Below are positions 43,838-52,835 of a DNA stretch of 64,000 nucleotides, in pieces. The position numbers and the translations under genes are program-made. A model generated the notes under the pieces. The model searched no databases and was not told the origin of the DNA. It saw only the letters and a list, made by a program, of their open reading frames with translations. The stretch lies in assembly GCF_025567345.1 (NCBI RefSeq), contig NZ_JAOQJS010000004.1, positions 124,001 through 188,000 of the forward strand, written 5' to 3'. The first letter of the stretch is position 1; every line of letters starts with the position of its first letter. The DNA is from Coprococcus ammoniilyticus (GTDB lineage: Bacteria; Bacillota; Clostridia; Lachnospirales; Lachnospiraceae).

Positions 43838-44296
43838 ATGCAGTTTGAACCAAAAGAAAAGGAATACAATCAGTATGTTGAAACGATTACTCCGGTATCC
43901 AATTCGGCAAGAAACTGCCTGTGGGCGTTTCTCATCGGAGGACTGATCTGCACGATCGGACAGGTGTTATTTAATTTGTTTGAATATGCGGGACTGGATA
44001 AGGATGACAGTTCGTCTTATGTATCGATCGTTCTTGTACTCATCAGTGTGGTACTCACAGGTCTGAATGTCTATAAGAAGATCGCAAAATATGGTGGAGC
44101 CGGAACTCTGGTACCGATCACGGGCTTTGCTAATGGTGTCTGTGCTCCGATCATAGAGTTTCAGACCGAAGGTGAGGTCTTCGGTAAAGGTGTAAAATGT
44201 TTTACGATTGCAGGCCCGGTTATCATGTACGGTATCTTTACATCATGGGTGCTGGGACTGATATACTGGATCTGTAAGCTGGCAGGCTGGGTATGA
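43838..44296 (+). CDS. spoVAC: Stage V sporulation protein AC
   Basis: 152 aa, about four membrane helices. Family features: CLWAFLIGGLICTIGQ, GAGTLVPITGFANGVCAP and EGEVFGKGVKCFTIAGPVIMYG. SpoVAC is the core mechanosensitive-type channel for DPA. Preceded by AGGAGG. A terminator overlaps its last codons, so the spoIIA-spoVAA-AB-AC unit ends here and spoVAD is elsewhere. Confidence 0.95.
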   Translation: MQFEPKEKEYNQYVETITPVSNSARNCLWAFLIGGLICTIGQVLFNLFEYAGLDKDDSSSYVSIVLVLISVVLTGLNVYKKIAKYGGAGTLVPITGFANGVCAPIIEFQTEGEVFGKGVKCFTIAGPVIMYGIFTSWVLGLIYWICKLAGWV

Positions 44297-44313
44297 TTCC
44301 CGGCCTGTTTTTT
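44283..44313 (+). terminator. Terminator at the 3' end of spoVAC
   Basis: CAGGC-T-GGG (44283-44291) pairs with CCC-G-GCCTG (44299-44307) and is followed by TTTTTT. The stem includes the last codons and the stop of spoVAC. Confidence 0.85.
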
Positions 44314-44499
44314 CAAAAATGTTACATATGTTTTAAGGTAAAATGATGGTTTTGTGAAATATTAGATTTAAGGGGAATCTGTATTGACAGATAAAAATAC
44401 CTATGATAACTTTAACAAATGGTTAAGTTAATAATAGTAGGTATCTGTATCCTTTAGCAGGATGCGTATACTCGCATGTGTAGTAAATGGAGATACATC

Positions 44500-46224
44500 A
44501 TGAAAAAAGCAAAAAGAAGTGTTACTACAACAGTATGTGTTATTGTTGCATTGTGTGTGTGTTATCTGATATTTTGCGGAATTATTGGTAAGAAAAAGTT
44601 TTTTCCAAATACCAGTATAAATGGAATTGATGTCAGTAACATGACGGTGAAGGAAGCTGCAGCGGCTGTAGAAGATCAGTTTGCAACGGAGTACAATAAC
44701 GCCGGGATCGACGTAACGTTGGAAGGTAAAACATATTGCATTGCGATCGAAGAAGCTCTGGATCTGAATGTGATCGATGCGGTACAACAGGCAAACGATG
44801 AAAGCCATGGATTTTTAACAAGAGGTTTTAATTTTATCAGGGCATTATTTGGTGAGGCAGAATATACTGCACGACCATCGCTGAAGGATAAGAAGCCGTT
44901 GTATACTGCGATCGAACAGTCCGGGCTGACGAAGCTGGAAGGGGTAGAAGATTCCTCTTACACCGTGAAGGATGACAAGGTTATTGTTACAAAGGGCCGC
45001 GGAGGTTATACGGTAGATTCGGATAAGCTGGTAGATGAGATTGCTTCCTGCATCAGCAAGGGAGAATTTGATGCGCAGCTTGAATGTCCGCTTACATACA
45101 GTGATGTCGATCTGGATCTGGTATATGATCAGATTTATGTAGCACCGGCGGATGCAACACTGGATCCGGAAAATGATTACAGCGTAACAGATTCTGTGGT
45201 AGGAATCAGCTTTGATAAAGATGCTGCCAGGAAGAAGCTGGATGCGGCAGCCGATGGAGAAGAAGTCAGCTTTGATCTGGTTTATACAGAACCGGAGCTG
45301 TCGAAGGAGACATTACAGGCCTATCTCTTCCGTGATACGCTGGGATCCTTCAGTACCAATGTAGGTGGAACGGATGCAAGAAAAGGAAATGTTGCAAAGG
45401 CGGCAGAGAATTGTAACGGCACGATACTGATGCCGGGGGAAGAGTTTTCATTCAATAATGTGGTAGGACAGAGAACCATCGAGAATGGGTTTCAGGCAGC
45501 TCCATCTTATGTCAATGGGGAATCAGTAGATGAGGTCGGCGGAGGTATCTGTCAGGTATCATCCACTCTTTATGATGCCTGTCTGTATGCGAATCTGGAA
45601 ATTGCAGAACGTCATTGCCATCCGCATCCATCTACTTATGTAGATGCAGGCTTTGATGCAACGGTATCCTGGGGCGGACCGGATTACCGTTTTATAAATA
45701 ATACGGATTATCCGCTCAAGGTGACCGCCTCCTATAGTGGTGGTGTTGTGTCATGTGCGATTTATGGAACGAAGCTAAAGGACTTCAGAGTGTCACTGTC
45801 CAGTGAACTTGTAGCAACTTATGATTATGATACGGAATATGAGGACGACGATACACTGGAGGAAGGTGAAGAGGAAGTTTCCGTTACAGGTATTACAGGA
45901 ACCAAATATCAGACCTACCGGACGGTATATGACGGAAATGGAGAGGTAATCTCTTCTGAACCGGAATCTGTCAGTGTGTATGATAAACGGGATAAAGTAG
46001 TTCTTCGTGGAACCAAAGAGAAGGAAGATACCTCAGAAGAGGATAGCTCAGAGGAGAATTCGACTGAGGAGAAGAAGACGGAGGAAAAAACAACCGAGGA
46101 AAAGACAACTGAGGATACGACAGAAAAGAAGGACGACAAGAAAGACGATTCCAAGAAGGATGATAAGAAATCGGATAAAAAGTCAGACAATAAGAAAAAG
46201 AATGATACAAAGACAGATGATTAA
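44500..46224 (+). CDS. VanW-family protein with peptidoglycan-binding domains
   Basis: 574 aa. A signal anchor (about 12-30) is followed by two YoaR-type putative peptidoglycan-binding domains (about 35-135 and 150-260), a VanW domain (about 285-420; GEEFSFNNVVGQRT, VGGGICQVSSTLYDA, NNTDYPLKV), a G5-like segment, and a Lys/Glu/Thr-rich tail of about 65 residues. An extracytoplasmic wall-associated protein of unknown activity. The ATG at 44500 follows TGGAG. It lies between spoVAC and spoVAD, where no gene occurs in the Bacillus order. Confidence 0.85.
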   Translation: MKKAKRSVTTTVCVIVALCVCYLIFCGIIGKKKFFPNTSINGIDVSNMTVKEAAAAVEDQFATEYNNAGIDVTLEGKTYCIAIEEALDLNVIDAVQQANDESHGFLTRGFNFIRALFGEAEYTARPSLKDKKPLYTAIEQSGLTKLEGVEDSSYTVKDDKVIVTKGRGGYTVDSDKLVDEIASCISKGEFDAQLECPLTYSDVDLDLVYDQIYVAPADATLDPENDYSVTDSVVGISFDKDAARKKLDAAADGEEVSFDLVYTEPELSKETLQAYLFRDTLGSFSTNVGGTDARKGNVAKAAENCNGTILMPGEEFSFNNVVGQRTIENGFQAAPSYVNGESVDEVGGGICQVSSTLYDACLYANLEIAERHCHPHPSTYVDAGFDATVSWGGPDYRFINNTDYPLKVTASYSGGVVSCAIYGTKLKDFRVSLSSELVATYDYDTEYEDDDTLEEGEEEVSVTGITGTKYQTYRTVYDGNGEVISSEPESVSVYDKRDKVVLRGTKEKEDTSEEDSSEENSTEEKKTEEKTTEEKTTEDTTEKKDDKKDDSKKDDKKSDKKSDNKKKNDTKTDD

Positions 46225-46239
46225 ATAAAGAAACAAAGA

Positions 46240-46295
46240 AAAGCTCATATGGAAGCCGGTTCGTAAGGATCAGGCAGCCATATGAGCTTTCTTTT
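46240..46295. terminator. Bidirectional terminator between vanW and ClC genes
   Basis: AAAGCTCATATGG (46240-46252) pairs with CCATATGAGCTTT (46278-46290), followed by CTTTT. It serves the convergent genes on both sides. Confidence 0.85.
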
Positions 46296-46312
46296 GTGTT
46301 ATTGATAGTATA

Positions 46313-47620
46313 TTATTCCGCTTCACTGTGGTCGTTTGTTTTGACCTCCTGATTGGTATACAGGTTTACATAGTGAGGACGAAGCTTGGAATATATGATT
46401 TTCTGTTCACTGTATAAGCTGTAATAACCGGATAACATATAGCTGACACTGCAACCGATCGCGAACAGCAGGATACCGCTTGCACCGAATAATTCGATGC
46501 TTAAGACCAGAGATGCCAGCGGACAGTTTACAACGCCGCAGAAGAGACATACAAGCCCCATAGCAGCTCCAAATCCTGGATCCAGTCCAATCCAGCCTCC
46601 AAGGGTACATCCGAAGGTTGCACCGATGAAGAACGATGGAACGATCTCTCCGCCACGGAATCCGCAGCCAATCGTGATGCAGGTAAACAGGAGCTTTAGA
46701 ATGAAGGCTTCCGGTTTTGCTGTTCCATGGATCGCCTGTTCAATAATGTTCATACCGGCACCATTGTAGTCATTGCAGCGGACGGCAAGCGTCAGGAGAA
46801 CCAGCAGTACACCGCCGACCAGTATACGAAGATATTGGTTTTTCAGATATTTCTTAAATGTTTTTCCGATGACCTGCATGGACATACAGAAAAGGATGCT
46901 GAGTACGGCAGCAGCGACCGAGAGAATGATCACCCGGATCCCGGTTGCCAGTGACATTTCAGGAACCTGATTCAGAATGAAATAGGTAGGGGTGATGTGA
47001 AATTTTTCTGTGATCGCATAGGAAATGGTTGCTGACAGGATACATGGTACCAGAGCACTATAATACAGAATTCCGATGCTGATAACCTCTACACTGAAAA
47101 GTGCGGCCGTAACAGGAGTTCCAAACAGGGCAGCGAATACGGCACTCATACCACACAAGGTCATAATATGTTTATCGTTGTCATCCATTTTGATCAATTT
47201 GCCGATCGATGCCCCCAGACTTCCGCCAATCTGCAGGGCGGCACCTTCCCGGCCGGCAGATCCGCCAAACAAATGCGTGATAACGGTTGTTATAAAGATC
47301 AGAGGTGCCATACGGAAAGGCACATTGTATTCCGGATTCCGAATCGAACCGATAACAAGGTTGGTTCCCTTGTCATGCTTGATGCCGCCTGCACGGTACA
47401 GGAATACGATCAACAGACCGGCTGCCGGGAGCAGGAAGATGATCCAGCTGTGCCCGGAACGGAACTGTGTGACATATTCAACGCTGTAATGAAAGGCTGT
47501 TCCGACAGCCCCGCAGGTGATTCCGATAATGGCAGAACAGATCAGCCATTTAATAAATGTTTTTGCGTATCGTTTTGTACGATCGATACAATTTAACCAG
47601 TATTCTTTTGTAAATATCAT
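46313..47620 (-). CDS. ClC-family chloride channel/transporter
   Basis: A 435-aa membrane protein with the ClC signature regions: GSAGREGAALQIG, which includes the gating glutamate (GREGP in other members), and FRGGEIVPSFFIGATFG (GGEFxP region). Length suits the short ClC form without CBS domains. It may be a Cl-/H+ exchanger, or a fluoride exporter in some subgroups; the sequence does not decide. Transcribed opposite to the flanking spoVA genes. Confidence 0.9.
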   Translation of the reverse strand: MIFTKEYWLNCIDRTKRYAKTFIKWLICSAIIGITCGAVGTAFHYSVEYVTQFRSGHSWIIFLLPAAGLLIVFLYRAGGIKHDKGTNLVIGSIRNPEYNVPFRMAPLIFITTVITHLFGGSAGREGAALQIGGSLGASIGKLIKMDDNDKHIMTLCGMSAVFAALFGTPVTAALFSVEVISIGILYYSALVPCILSATISYAITEKFHITPTYFILNQVPEMSLATGIRVIILSVAAAVLSILFCMSMQVIGKTFKKYLKNQYLRILVGGVLLVLLTLAVRCNDYNGAGMNIIEQAIHGTAKPEAFILKLLFTCITIGCGFRGGEIVPSFFIGATFGCTLGGWIGLDPGFGAAMGLVCLFCGVVNCPLASLVLSIELFGASGILLFAIGCSVSYMLSGYYSLYSEQKIIYSKLRPHYVNLYTNQEVKTNDHSEAE

Positions 47621-47767
47621 AATTTATACCTATCCAGATCGTTTTTATTCTTTCATAGATTACCCCGAATCAGCGGATTTGTCCAGAACATATTAAATAT
47701 GAATAAAATAAAGAAAAGAAGCAAATGACTATCAACAGAAGAACATATGGAAATAAGGAGGCAGAAA

Positions 47768-48787
47768 ATGAATAAAATGGTTGGAAAACAAAGTGTCAGT
47801 TTTTCAGATCCTCCATGTATTCTGGGAGCGGCTTCTATCTGTGGACCAAAGGAAGCTGAAGGACCTCTGGCGGATTACTTTGATATCCGTTCCGAGGATC
47901 CGACATTTGGCAAGGATTCCTGGGAAGAGGGCGAAAGTGAGATGATCCGGCAGGCGGTCGAGTTTGCGATCAAAAAGGCGGATAAAAAGAAAGAGGAGAT
48001 CCGGTATATATTTGCGGGGGATCTGCTGGGACAATTGATCGCAACCACATTTGGTATTAAGGATCTTGATATACCGGTATTTGGGTTGTATGGAGCCTGC
48101 TCCACCTGTGGAGAGGGATTGTCGCTGGCATCCATGACAGTTGCTGCCGGTTATGCGGACTGTGTAGTGGCGGCAACGTCCAGTCATTTTGGAAGTGCAG
48201 AGAAGCAGTTCCGTTTTCCACTGGAATATGGAAATCAGAGACCGTTATCTGCGACCTGGACGGTAACCGGAAGTGGAGCGTTTGTTGTTGGTAAGGCAGA
48301 GCCGGAAGAAGGAGCCATTCAGATTACCGGGGTTACAACGGGACGGATCGTGGATTATGGGGTAAAGGACTCCTTTAATATGGGAGCCTGTATGGCACCG
48401 GCAGCGGCAGATGTGATCTATCAGAACCTGAAGGACTTTGACCGGAAGCCAACGTATTATGACCGTATCATCACCGGGGATCTGGGGAAAATCGGGCAGA
48501 AGATACTGTTTGATCTTTTAAAGGACAATGGAATAGATATCAGCAAACAGCATATGGATTGTGGTATCGAGATCTTTGATAATGAGGAACAGGATACACA
48601 TTCCGGTGGCTCCGGTTGCGGATGCTCGGCTATTACGCTGGCTGGCTATGTATTAAAGCAGTTACGGGACGGAACCTGGAAGAGGGTATTGTTTGTACCG
48701 ACCGGAGCACTTCTTTCCACAGTAAGCTATAATGAAGGACAGAATATACCGGGCGTGGCACATGCAGTTATAATAGAACGGAGGTAA
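47768..48787 (+). CDS. spoVAD: Stage V sporulation protein AD
   Basis: A 339-aa thiolase-fold protein that binds dipicolinic acid. Features: VGKQSVSFSDPPCILGAASICGPKE at the N-terminus, PVFGLYGACSTCGEGLSLAS, and the C-terminal HSGGSGCGCSAITLAGY. The ATG at 47768 is 6 nt after AAGGAGG; an in-frame ATG at 47747 precedes that site. It is separated from spoVAC by about 3.5 kb holding two unrelated genes, so it must have its own promoter. Confidence 0.96.
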   Translation: MNKMVGKQSVSFSDPPCILGAASICGPKEAEGPLADYFDIRSEDPTFGKDSWEEGESEMIRQAVEFAIKKADKKKEEIRYIFAGDLLGQLIATTFGIKDLDIPVFGLYGACSTCGEGLSLASMTVAAGYADCVVAATSSHFGSAEKQFRFPLEYGNQRPLSATWTVTGSGAFVVGKAEPEEGAIQITGVTTGRIVDYGVKDSFNMGACMAPAAADVIYQNLKDFDRKPTYYDRIITGDLGKIGQKILFDLLKDNGIDISKQHMDCGIEIFDNEEQDTHSGGSGCGCSAITLAGYVLKQLRDGTWKRVLFVPTGALLSTVSYNEGQNIPGVAHAVIIERR

Positions 48788-48795
48788 AGTTATTT

Positions 48796-49152
48796 ATGGA
48801 TTATATAAAGGCATTTGTGATCGGAGGTGCTGTCTGTGTGCTTGTTCAGATACTGATGGACAAGACGAAGCTGCTTCCGGGACGGATCATGGTGATCCTG
48901 GTATGTACCGGTGCTGTTCTTGGAGCAATCGGGATATATGAACCATTTCTTGAATTTGCCGGCTGCGGAGCTTCGGTTCCTCTTTCCGGATTTGGTTATA
49001 ATCTCTGGAAGGGAATAAAAGAAGCAGTTGATCAGGATGGATTTATCGGGCTGTTCCGGGGAGGATTCAAGATGGCGGCAGTAGGAACATCGGCAGCGCT
49101 GATCTTTTCCTATCTGGCATCCCTGATCTTTAAACCCAAGATGGTAAAATAG
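48796..49152 (+). CDS. spoVAE: Stage V sporulation protein AE
   Basis: 118 aa, three or four membrane helices, matching SpoVAE (SpoVAEB): FVIGGAVCVLVQILMDKTKLLPGRIMV, FAGCGASVPLSGFGYNL and GLFRGGFKMAAVGTSAALIFSY. It follows spoVAD by 8 nt. The unit ends at a strong terminator. No spoVAF or gerA-like gene follows. Confidence 0.94.
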   Translation: MDYIKAFVIGGAVCVLVQILMDKTKLLPGRIMVILVCTGAVLGAIGIYEPFLEFAGCGASVPLSGFGYNLWKGIKEAVDQDGFIGLFRGGFKMAAVGTSAALIFSYLASLIFKPKMVK

Positions 49153-49190
49153 CATAAAGTATACTTTTTTATATAGATCCCAGGGAATAA

Positions 49191-49229
49191 AAAAGGAGCC
49201 ATGAGAATGATCTCTCATGGCTCCCTTTT
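49191..49229. terminator. Bidirectional terminator after spoVAE
   Basis: AAAAGGAGCCATGAGA pairs with TCTCATGGCTCCCTTTT around a short loop. It has T-runs on both strands and lies between spoVAE and the convergent PBP gene. Confidence 0.92.
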
Positions 49230-49242
49230 ACATATATCGTTT

Positions 49243-52236
49243 TTATTCTTCTGTATTTTTATGTTTGTTCTCTTTTGAGGAAGGTTCATCAGAAGATGGT
49301 TCATCGGTAGGTTTCTCTGTTGTCGGTTCTTCTGTTGTAGGAACTTCCGTTGTCGGTTCTTCTGTTGTAGGAGTTTCCGTTGTCGGTTCCTCTGTTGTAG
49401 GCTTCTCGGTTGTCGGTTCTTCTGTCTTGTCCTTTTTGAACTTAACAGTGATCGTATGATTGCCTTTTACCTTTGAGAACTTATACTGTGAAACCGGTCC
49501 GACGGAGCTTCCGTCTACATATACATCCGAGATCACATAACCCTTATCCGGTGTGATATAGAAGGTTGTGCTCTTGCCGGATTTTACGGTTGTACTTGGT
49601 GAGATAGAACCACCGGATCCATCTACACCGGAAGTGATCTTGAAGCTGTCCTTCTTGTTGTCCTCTGTAGTCTTATTTGGATCTTCAGAATCAGAAGAGT
49701 CTTCGGTTTCTTCTTCCTCCGGATGAAGCGGACATTTCTCTTTCAGGATGTTCTGATCGTATTCAAAGTCTGCATCAATGATCTCAATCTTGCCGTCATC
49801 ATCTTCAGTATAATAATAGGTTGTTGTTTCCTTACAGGTATTGGTTGCTACCTTATGGGAATCATTACAGATCACAACCTTCTTGTTTCCACCACATCGT
49901 TTGGTAGGAACGGTTCCTTCTGCAAAATAGTCTGTTATCGTTGAACAGCCTTCAACAGGGAGAAGACCGGTATCCTTACATACGGTTGCCCGGATGATTC
50001 CGCTTGGCATTTCAAAGGTTTTGGAGGTATCCAGACCCTTTGCTTCCACGATCTGATCCATGATCTTACGCCACATGTTCTTATGATAGCTTCCAGCAGC
50101 AAAATTAGTATTTACATCAAAACCGATCCAGATCGAAGCGGTGTAATATGGAGTATATCCACAGAACCATGCATCGTAGTTGCTGGAGGTTGTACCTGTT
50201 TTACCTGCTGTATAAAGGCCACATGAAAGGTTTGCAGCAGTACCGGTACCGATCGTAACTACATCATGCATGGCACTTGTTAATAACCATGCATTCTGAG
50301 GAGAGATGACCGGGGATTCTTCCGGTGTTCTGTTATCGATCAGAAGCTTGCCGTCATGATCATATACCTCGGTGTAGAAGATAGGTTTGATATAATTGCC
50401 TTCATTTGCAATTGTTGCATAAGCAGCGGTGATCTCAAGGTTTGTGATACCATCGGTCAGCCCACCAAGTGCGAGGGACTGGTTGATATCCGATTCAATT
50501 CCTCCGCTTGAATTTGTACGTTCTTTTACAAGGGTTGTAAATCCAAGCTTTAACAGATATTCGTAAGCAAGCTCCGGAGTAACATCTGTGATCGTCTTAA
50601 CAGCAATGATATTCATGGAATTCTGAATAGCCTGTCGGATCGTGCTTGGACCACGGTAGCCACTGTACCAGTTTCTGACTTCGCCGCCATTTGTATAGGT
50701 GTATGCTTCATCTTTGTATACAGTTGCAAGGCTCATGCCGCAGCCGTCCAGTGCAGGAAGGAAAGATGCTACAACCTTAAAGGTTGATCCAGGCTGTCTG
50801 GTTGCTTCCGTAGCACGGTTAAAGGAACGATCCTCTGTCTTTTCTCCACGACCACCAACGATCGCTTTTACCTGACCGGTCTCCTGATCCATCAGAGTGA
50901 AGGAGATCTGTGGTTCCACTGTGACCTTATAGCTTTCAAGCTGTTCCTTGTAACCGGTTGTCTCGATCAGGTGTGCTTTGTATTCGTCAGCAGCGGCACG
51001 GGCATCTTCTTCACTGGAGAAGATCAGGTCGAAAGAGGATTGTCCCATTTCTTCCTGGAACCAGGTTACCATCATATTCTGGCTGTAGTTGTACTGTTCA
51101 CCGTTGTCATCTACCAGTGTCAGTGCATAGGATAACTGATAGCTGTCAGCCGGGTAGTTGTCTTCATCATTTAAAACATCATCACAGATATTCTGGATCT
51201 GTGTATCCTGACAGGTACGGACATCCAGACCACCGGAGTAGATCAGGCTGTCTGCCTCTGACTTGGAATAGCCCATAGCCATGAAATCATCTTCAAGCTG
51301 GCTGATGACCTCATCAATGTAATAAGAGTTGACCTTGGTTGGGGATGATTTCTTGATCGATGATACCTGTTCAATCTCGCTGTATACATCATCAGCGAGT
51401 GCAGTATCGTAATCGGACTGGGAGATCATGTTCTGATCCAGCATATTTTCAAGAACCATCAGTCGTCTTTTGGCATTTTCCTCCGGGAAAACGATAGGGT
51501 CAAATTTACTTGGGTTCTGAGGGATGGCTGCCAGTACCGCACATTCGGATATGGACAGATCCTTCAGTTCTTTATTGAAATAGTATTTTGCAGCGGTTTC
51601 TACGCCGTAACGTCCCTGACCGAGATAGATCGTATTCAGGTAATACTCGGCAATGCTCTTTTTCGGAAGCACCTTTTCGATCTCAACTGCCAGATACTGC
51701 TCCTGAACCTTACGTTCGATCTTGTCAAACATGGTTTTTTCATCCAGACCGACATTGAAGATCTGGTTTTTGATCAGCTGCTGGGTCAGTGTGCTGGCAC
51801 CCTGATCAAAGTCACCGGACTGGAGACCGTGGGCGAAGGCACGCATGATACCCTGGACATCGATACCGTTATGCTCCCAGAAACGTTTATCTTCAATCGC
51901 AATGAAGGAATTTACAAGTGTTTCCGGTATATCATCGTAGTAAACATACTCACGGTTGGCATCAAAGCTCGCAAGGACCATAAGCTCTTTGCCGTCCTGA
52001 TCATACAGGGTTGTCTGATATCCTTTCGGGATCAGATCCTTGGCATTCACCTCTGGTGTGTCGTCCAATATGCCTTTTAACATACCAAAACCGGAACCGA
52101 TTCCCAGTACGACGATCGCAAGGAATATGACCAGTAGTGTTTTGAACAGCGAAACCGATAGTTTTCGTTTATTTCGGGGTAGTTTGGAAACAAGTGCTTT
52201 TTGTTTCTTTTCCACGCCCTTTTTGCTAAAATCCAT
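49243..52236 (-). CDS. Class A penicillin-binding protein (PBP1A type)
   Basis: 997 aa. A basic cytosolic start and one membrane anchor (about 27-52) lead to a GT51 glycosyltransferase domain (SFIAIEDKRFWEHNGID, GASTLTQQLIKN). The transpeptidase domain follows, with RQPGSTFKV (SxxK), SMN and GKTGTTSSNYDAWFCGYTP. The C-terminus adds a segment resembling an InlB-type B-repeat (GGSISPSTTVKSGKSTTFYI, about residues 860-930) and a Thr/Glu/Pro tail built from 10-residue repeats. It polymerises and crosslinks peptidoglycan. Length exceeds typical PBP1A because of the added parts. Confidence 0.92.
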   Translation of the reverse strand: MDFSKKGVEKKQKALVSKLPRNKRKLSVSLFKTLLVIFLAIVVLGIGSGFGMLKGILDDTPEVNAKDLIPKGYQTTLYDQDGKELMVLASFDANREYVYYDDIPETLVNSFIAIEDKRFWEHNGIDVQGIMRAFAHGLQSGDFDQGASTLTQQLIKNQIFNVGLDEKTMFDKIERKVQEQYLAVEIEKVLPKKSIAEYYLNTIYLGQGRYGVETAAKYYFNKELKDLSISECAVLAAIPQNPSKFDPIVFPEENAKRRLMVLENMLDQNMISQSDYDTALADDVYSEIEQVSSIKKSSPTKVNSYYIDEVISQLEDDFMAMGYSKSEADSLIYSGGLDVRTCQDTQIQNICDDVLNDEDNYPADSYQLSYALTLVDDNGEQYNYSQNMMVTWFQEEMGQSSFDLIFSSEEDARAAADEYKAHLIETTGYKEQLESYKVTVEPQISFTLMDQETGQVKAIVGGRGEKTEDRSFNRATEATRQPGSTFKVVASFLPALDGCGMSLATVYKDEAYTYTNGGEVRNWYSGYRGPSTIRQAIQNSMNIIAVKTITDVTPELAYEYLLKLGFTTLVKERTNSSGGIESDINQSLALGGLTDGITNLEITAAYATIANEGNYIKPIFYTEVYDHDGKLLIDNRTPEESPVISPQNAWLLTSAMHDVVTIGTGTAANLSCGLYTAGKTGTTSSNYDAWFCGYTPYYTASIWIGFDVNTNFAAGSYHKNMWRKIMDQIVEAKGLDTSKTFEMPSGIIRATVCKDTGLLPVEGCSTITDYFAEGTVPTKRCGGNKKVVICNDSHKVATNTCKETTTYYYTEDDDGKIEIIDADFEYDQNILKEKCPLHPEEEETEDSSDSEDPNKTTEDNKKDSFKITSGVDGSGGSISPSTTVKSGKSTTFYITPDKGYVISDVYVDGSSVGPVSQYKFSKVKGNHTITVKFKKDKTEEPTTEKPTTEEPTTETPTTEEPTTEVPTTEEPTTEKPTDEPSSDEPSSKENKHKNTEE
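49319..49426 (-). repeat. 30-bp coding repeats in the PBP tail
   Basis: About 3.6 tandem copies of a 30-bp unit (starts at 49319, 49349, 49379, 49409) encode the Pro-Thr-Thr-Glu-Glu-type tail. Copies differ at a few positions only, so slippage-driven length change is likely. Confidence 0.85.
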
Positions 52237-52278
52237 GGAAAATCCTCCTTAAATTAAGTTCAATCATAAATACAACTC

Positions 52279-52287
52279 ATTATAGCA
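52279..52287 (-). promoter_or_regulatory. Extended -10 promoter of the class A PBP gene
   Basis: The minus strand reads TGCTATAAT, an exact extended -10 element, about 43 nt upstream of the ATG at 52236. No good -35 box is seen, which extended -10 promoters can tolerate. Confidence 0.5.
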
Positions 52288-52449
52288 GAGATTTACATAA
52301 TAATAAAGTAAAACTTCTGATGTGAAATAAAATTAAGACATATAAAAATGCGGATAAATCCCAAATATTTTATAGTTTTTTTGTTACACTATAGGTGGAT
52401 TTTGTAGTATGATGGTTACAGAAATAAACAGAGAGGAAACAGAACAGCG

Positions 52450-52761
52450 ATGTTTGAGTCAATTGAAGAAGCAATTTCCGTATGGAAAGAGGAGTTTTCC
52501 TTTATTGAGGATGCGAAGGTCACAGGATATGACGGTGGGTATCCGGTTGTTGATTTTACGATCCATGAAGCTGCCTTCAGTCTGGTAAAGAGTGAGAGTA
52601 AATTCAAGCGTATCATACGATCTGCCGAGATGGAAGGCGGTATAGAAGTAGGCGTATCGACCTGTTTTTATAATACAGCATATGTCAGATGGAATCCGCC
52701 GGTCATGACGATCTGTGGTTATCCTGAGGTGATCAGCCGTATATTAAAAAAGATCATGTAA
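52450..52761 (+). CDS. Unknown protein, 103 aa
   Basis: A soluble 103-residue frame beginning MFESIEEAISVWKEEFSF, with no membrane segment and one cysteine pair in the C-terminal half (STCFYNT, TICGYPE). I do not recognise a family. It has its own terminator immediately after, and a weak GAGAGGAAAC ribosome site. It occupies the spot upstream of gpr where rpsT lies in B. subtilis but shows no resemblance to S20. Probably real, given codon use and terminator placement. Confidence 0.65.
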   Translation: MFESIEEAISVWKEEFSFIEDAKVTGYDGGYPVVDFTIHEAAFSLVKSESKFKRIIRSAEMEGGIEVGVSTCFYNTAYVRWNPPVMTICGYPEVISRILKKIM

Positions 52762-52765
52762 ACTG

Positions 52766-52800
52766 CCCGGGTGAATAAAAAGAAATTCACCCGGGTATTT
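52766..52800 (+). terminator. Terminator between unknown gene and gpr
   Basis: CCCGGGTGAAT (52766-52776) pairs with ATTCACCCGGG (52785-52795), followed by TATTTT. It leaves about 35 nt before the gpr start. Confidence 0.88.
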
Positions 52801-52835
52801 TATATGTATTGGGATAACAGATAGGAGGCGTATAC

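Noticed and set aside
49319..49426. Regular 30-bp repeats that might be read as a CRISPR array
   Set aside because: The copies are directly tandem with no spacers, lie inside the class A PBP reading frame and encode a periodic Thr/Glu/Pro tail.
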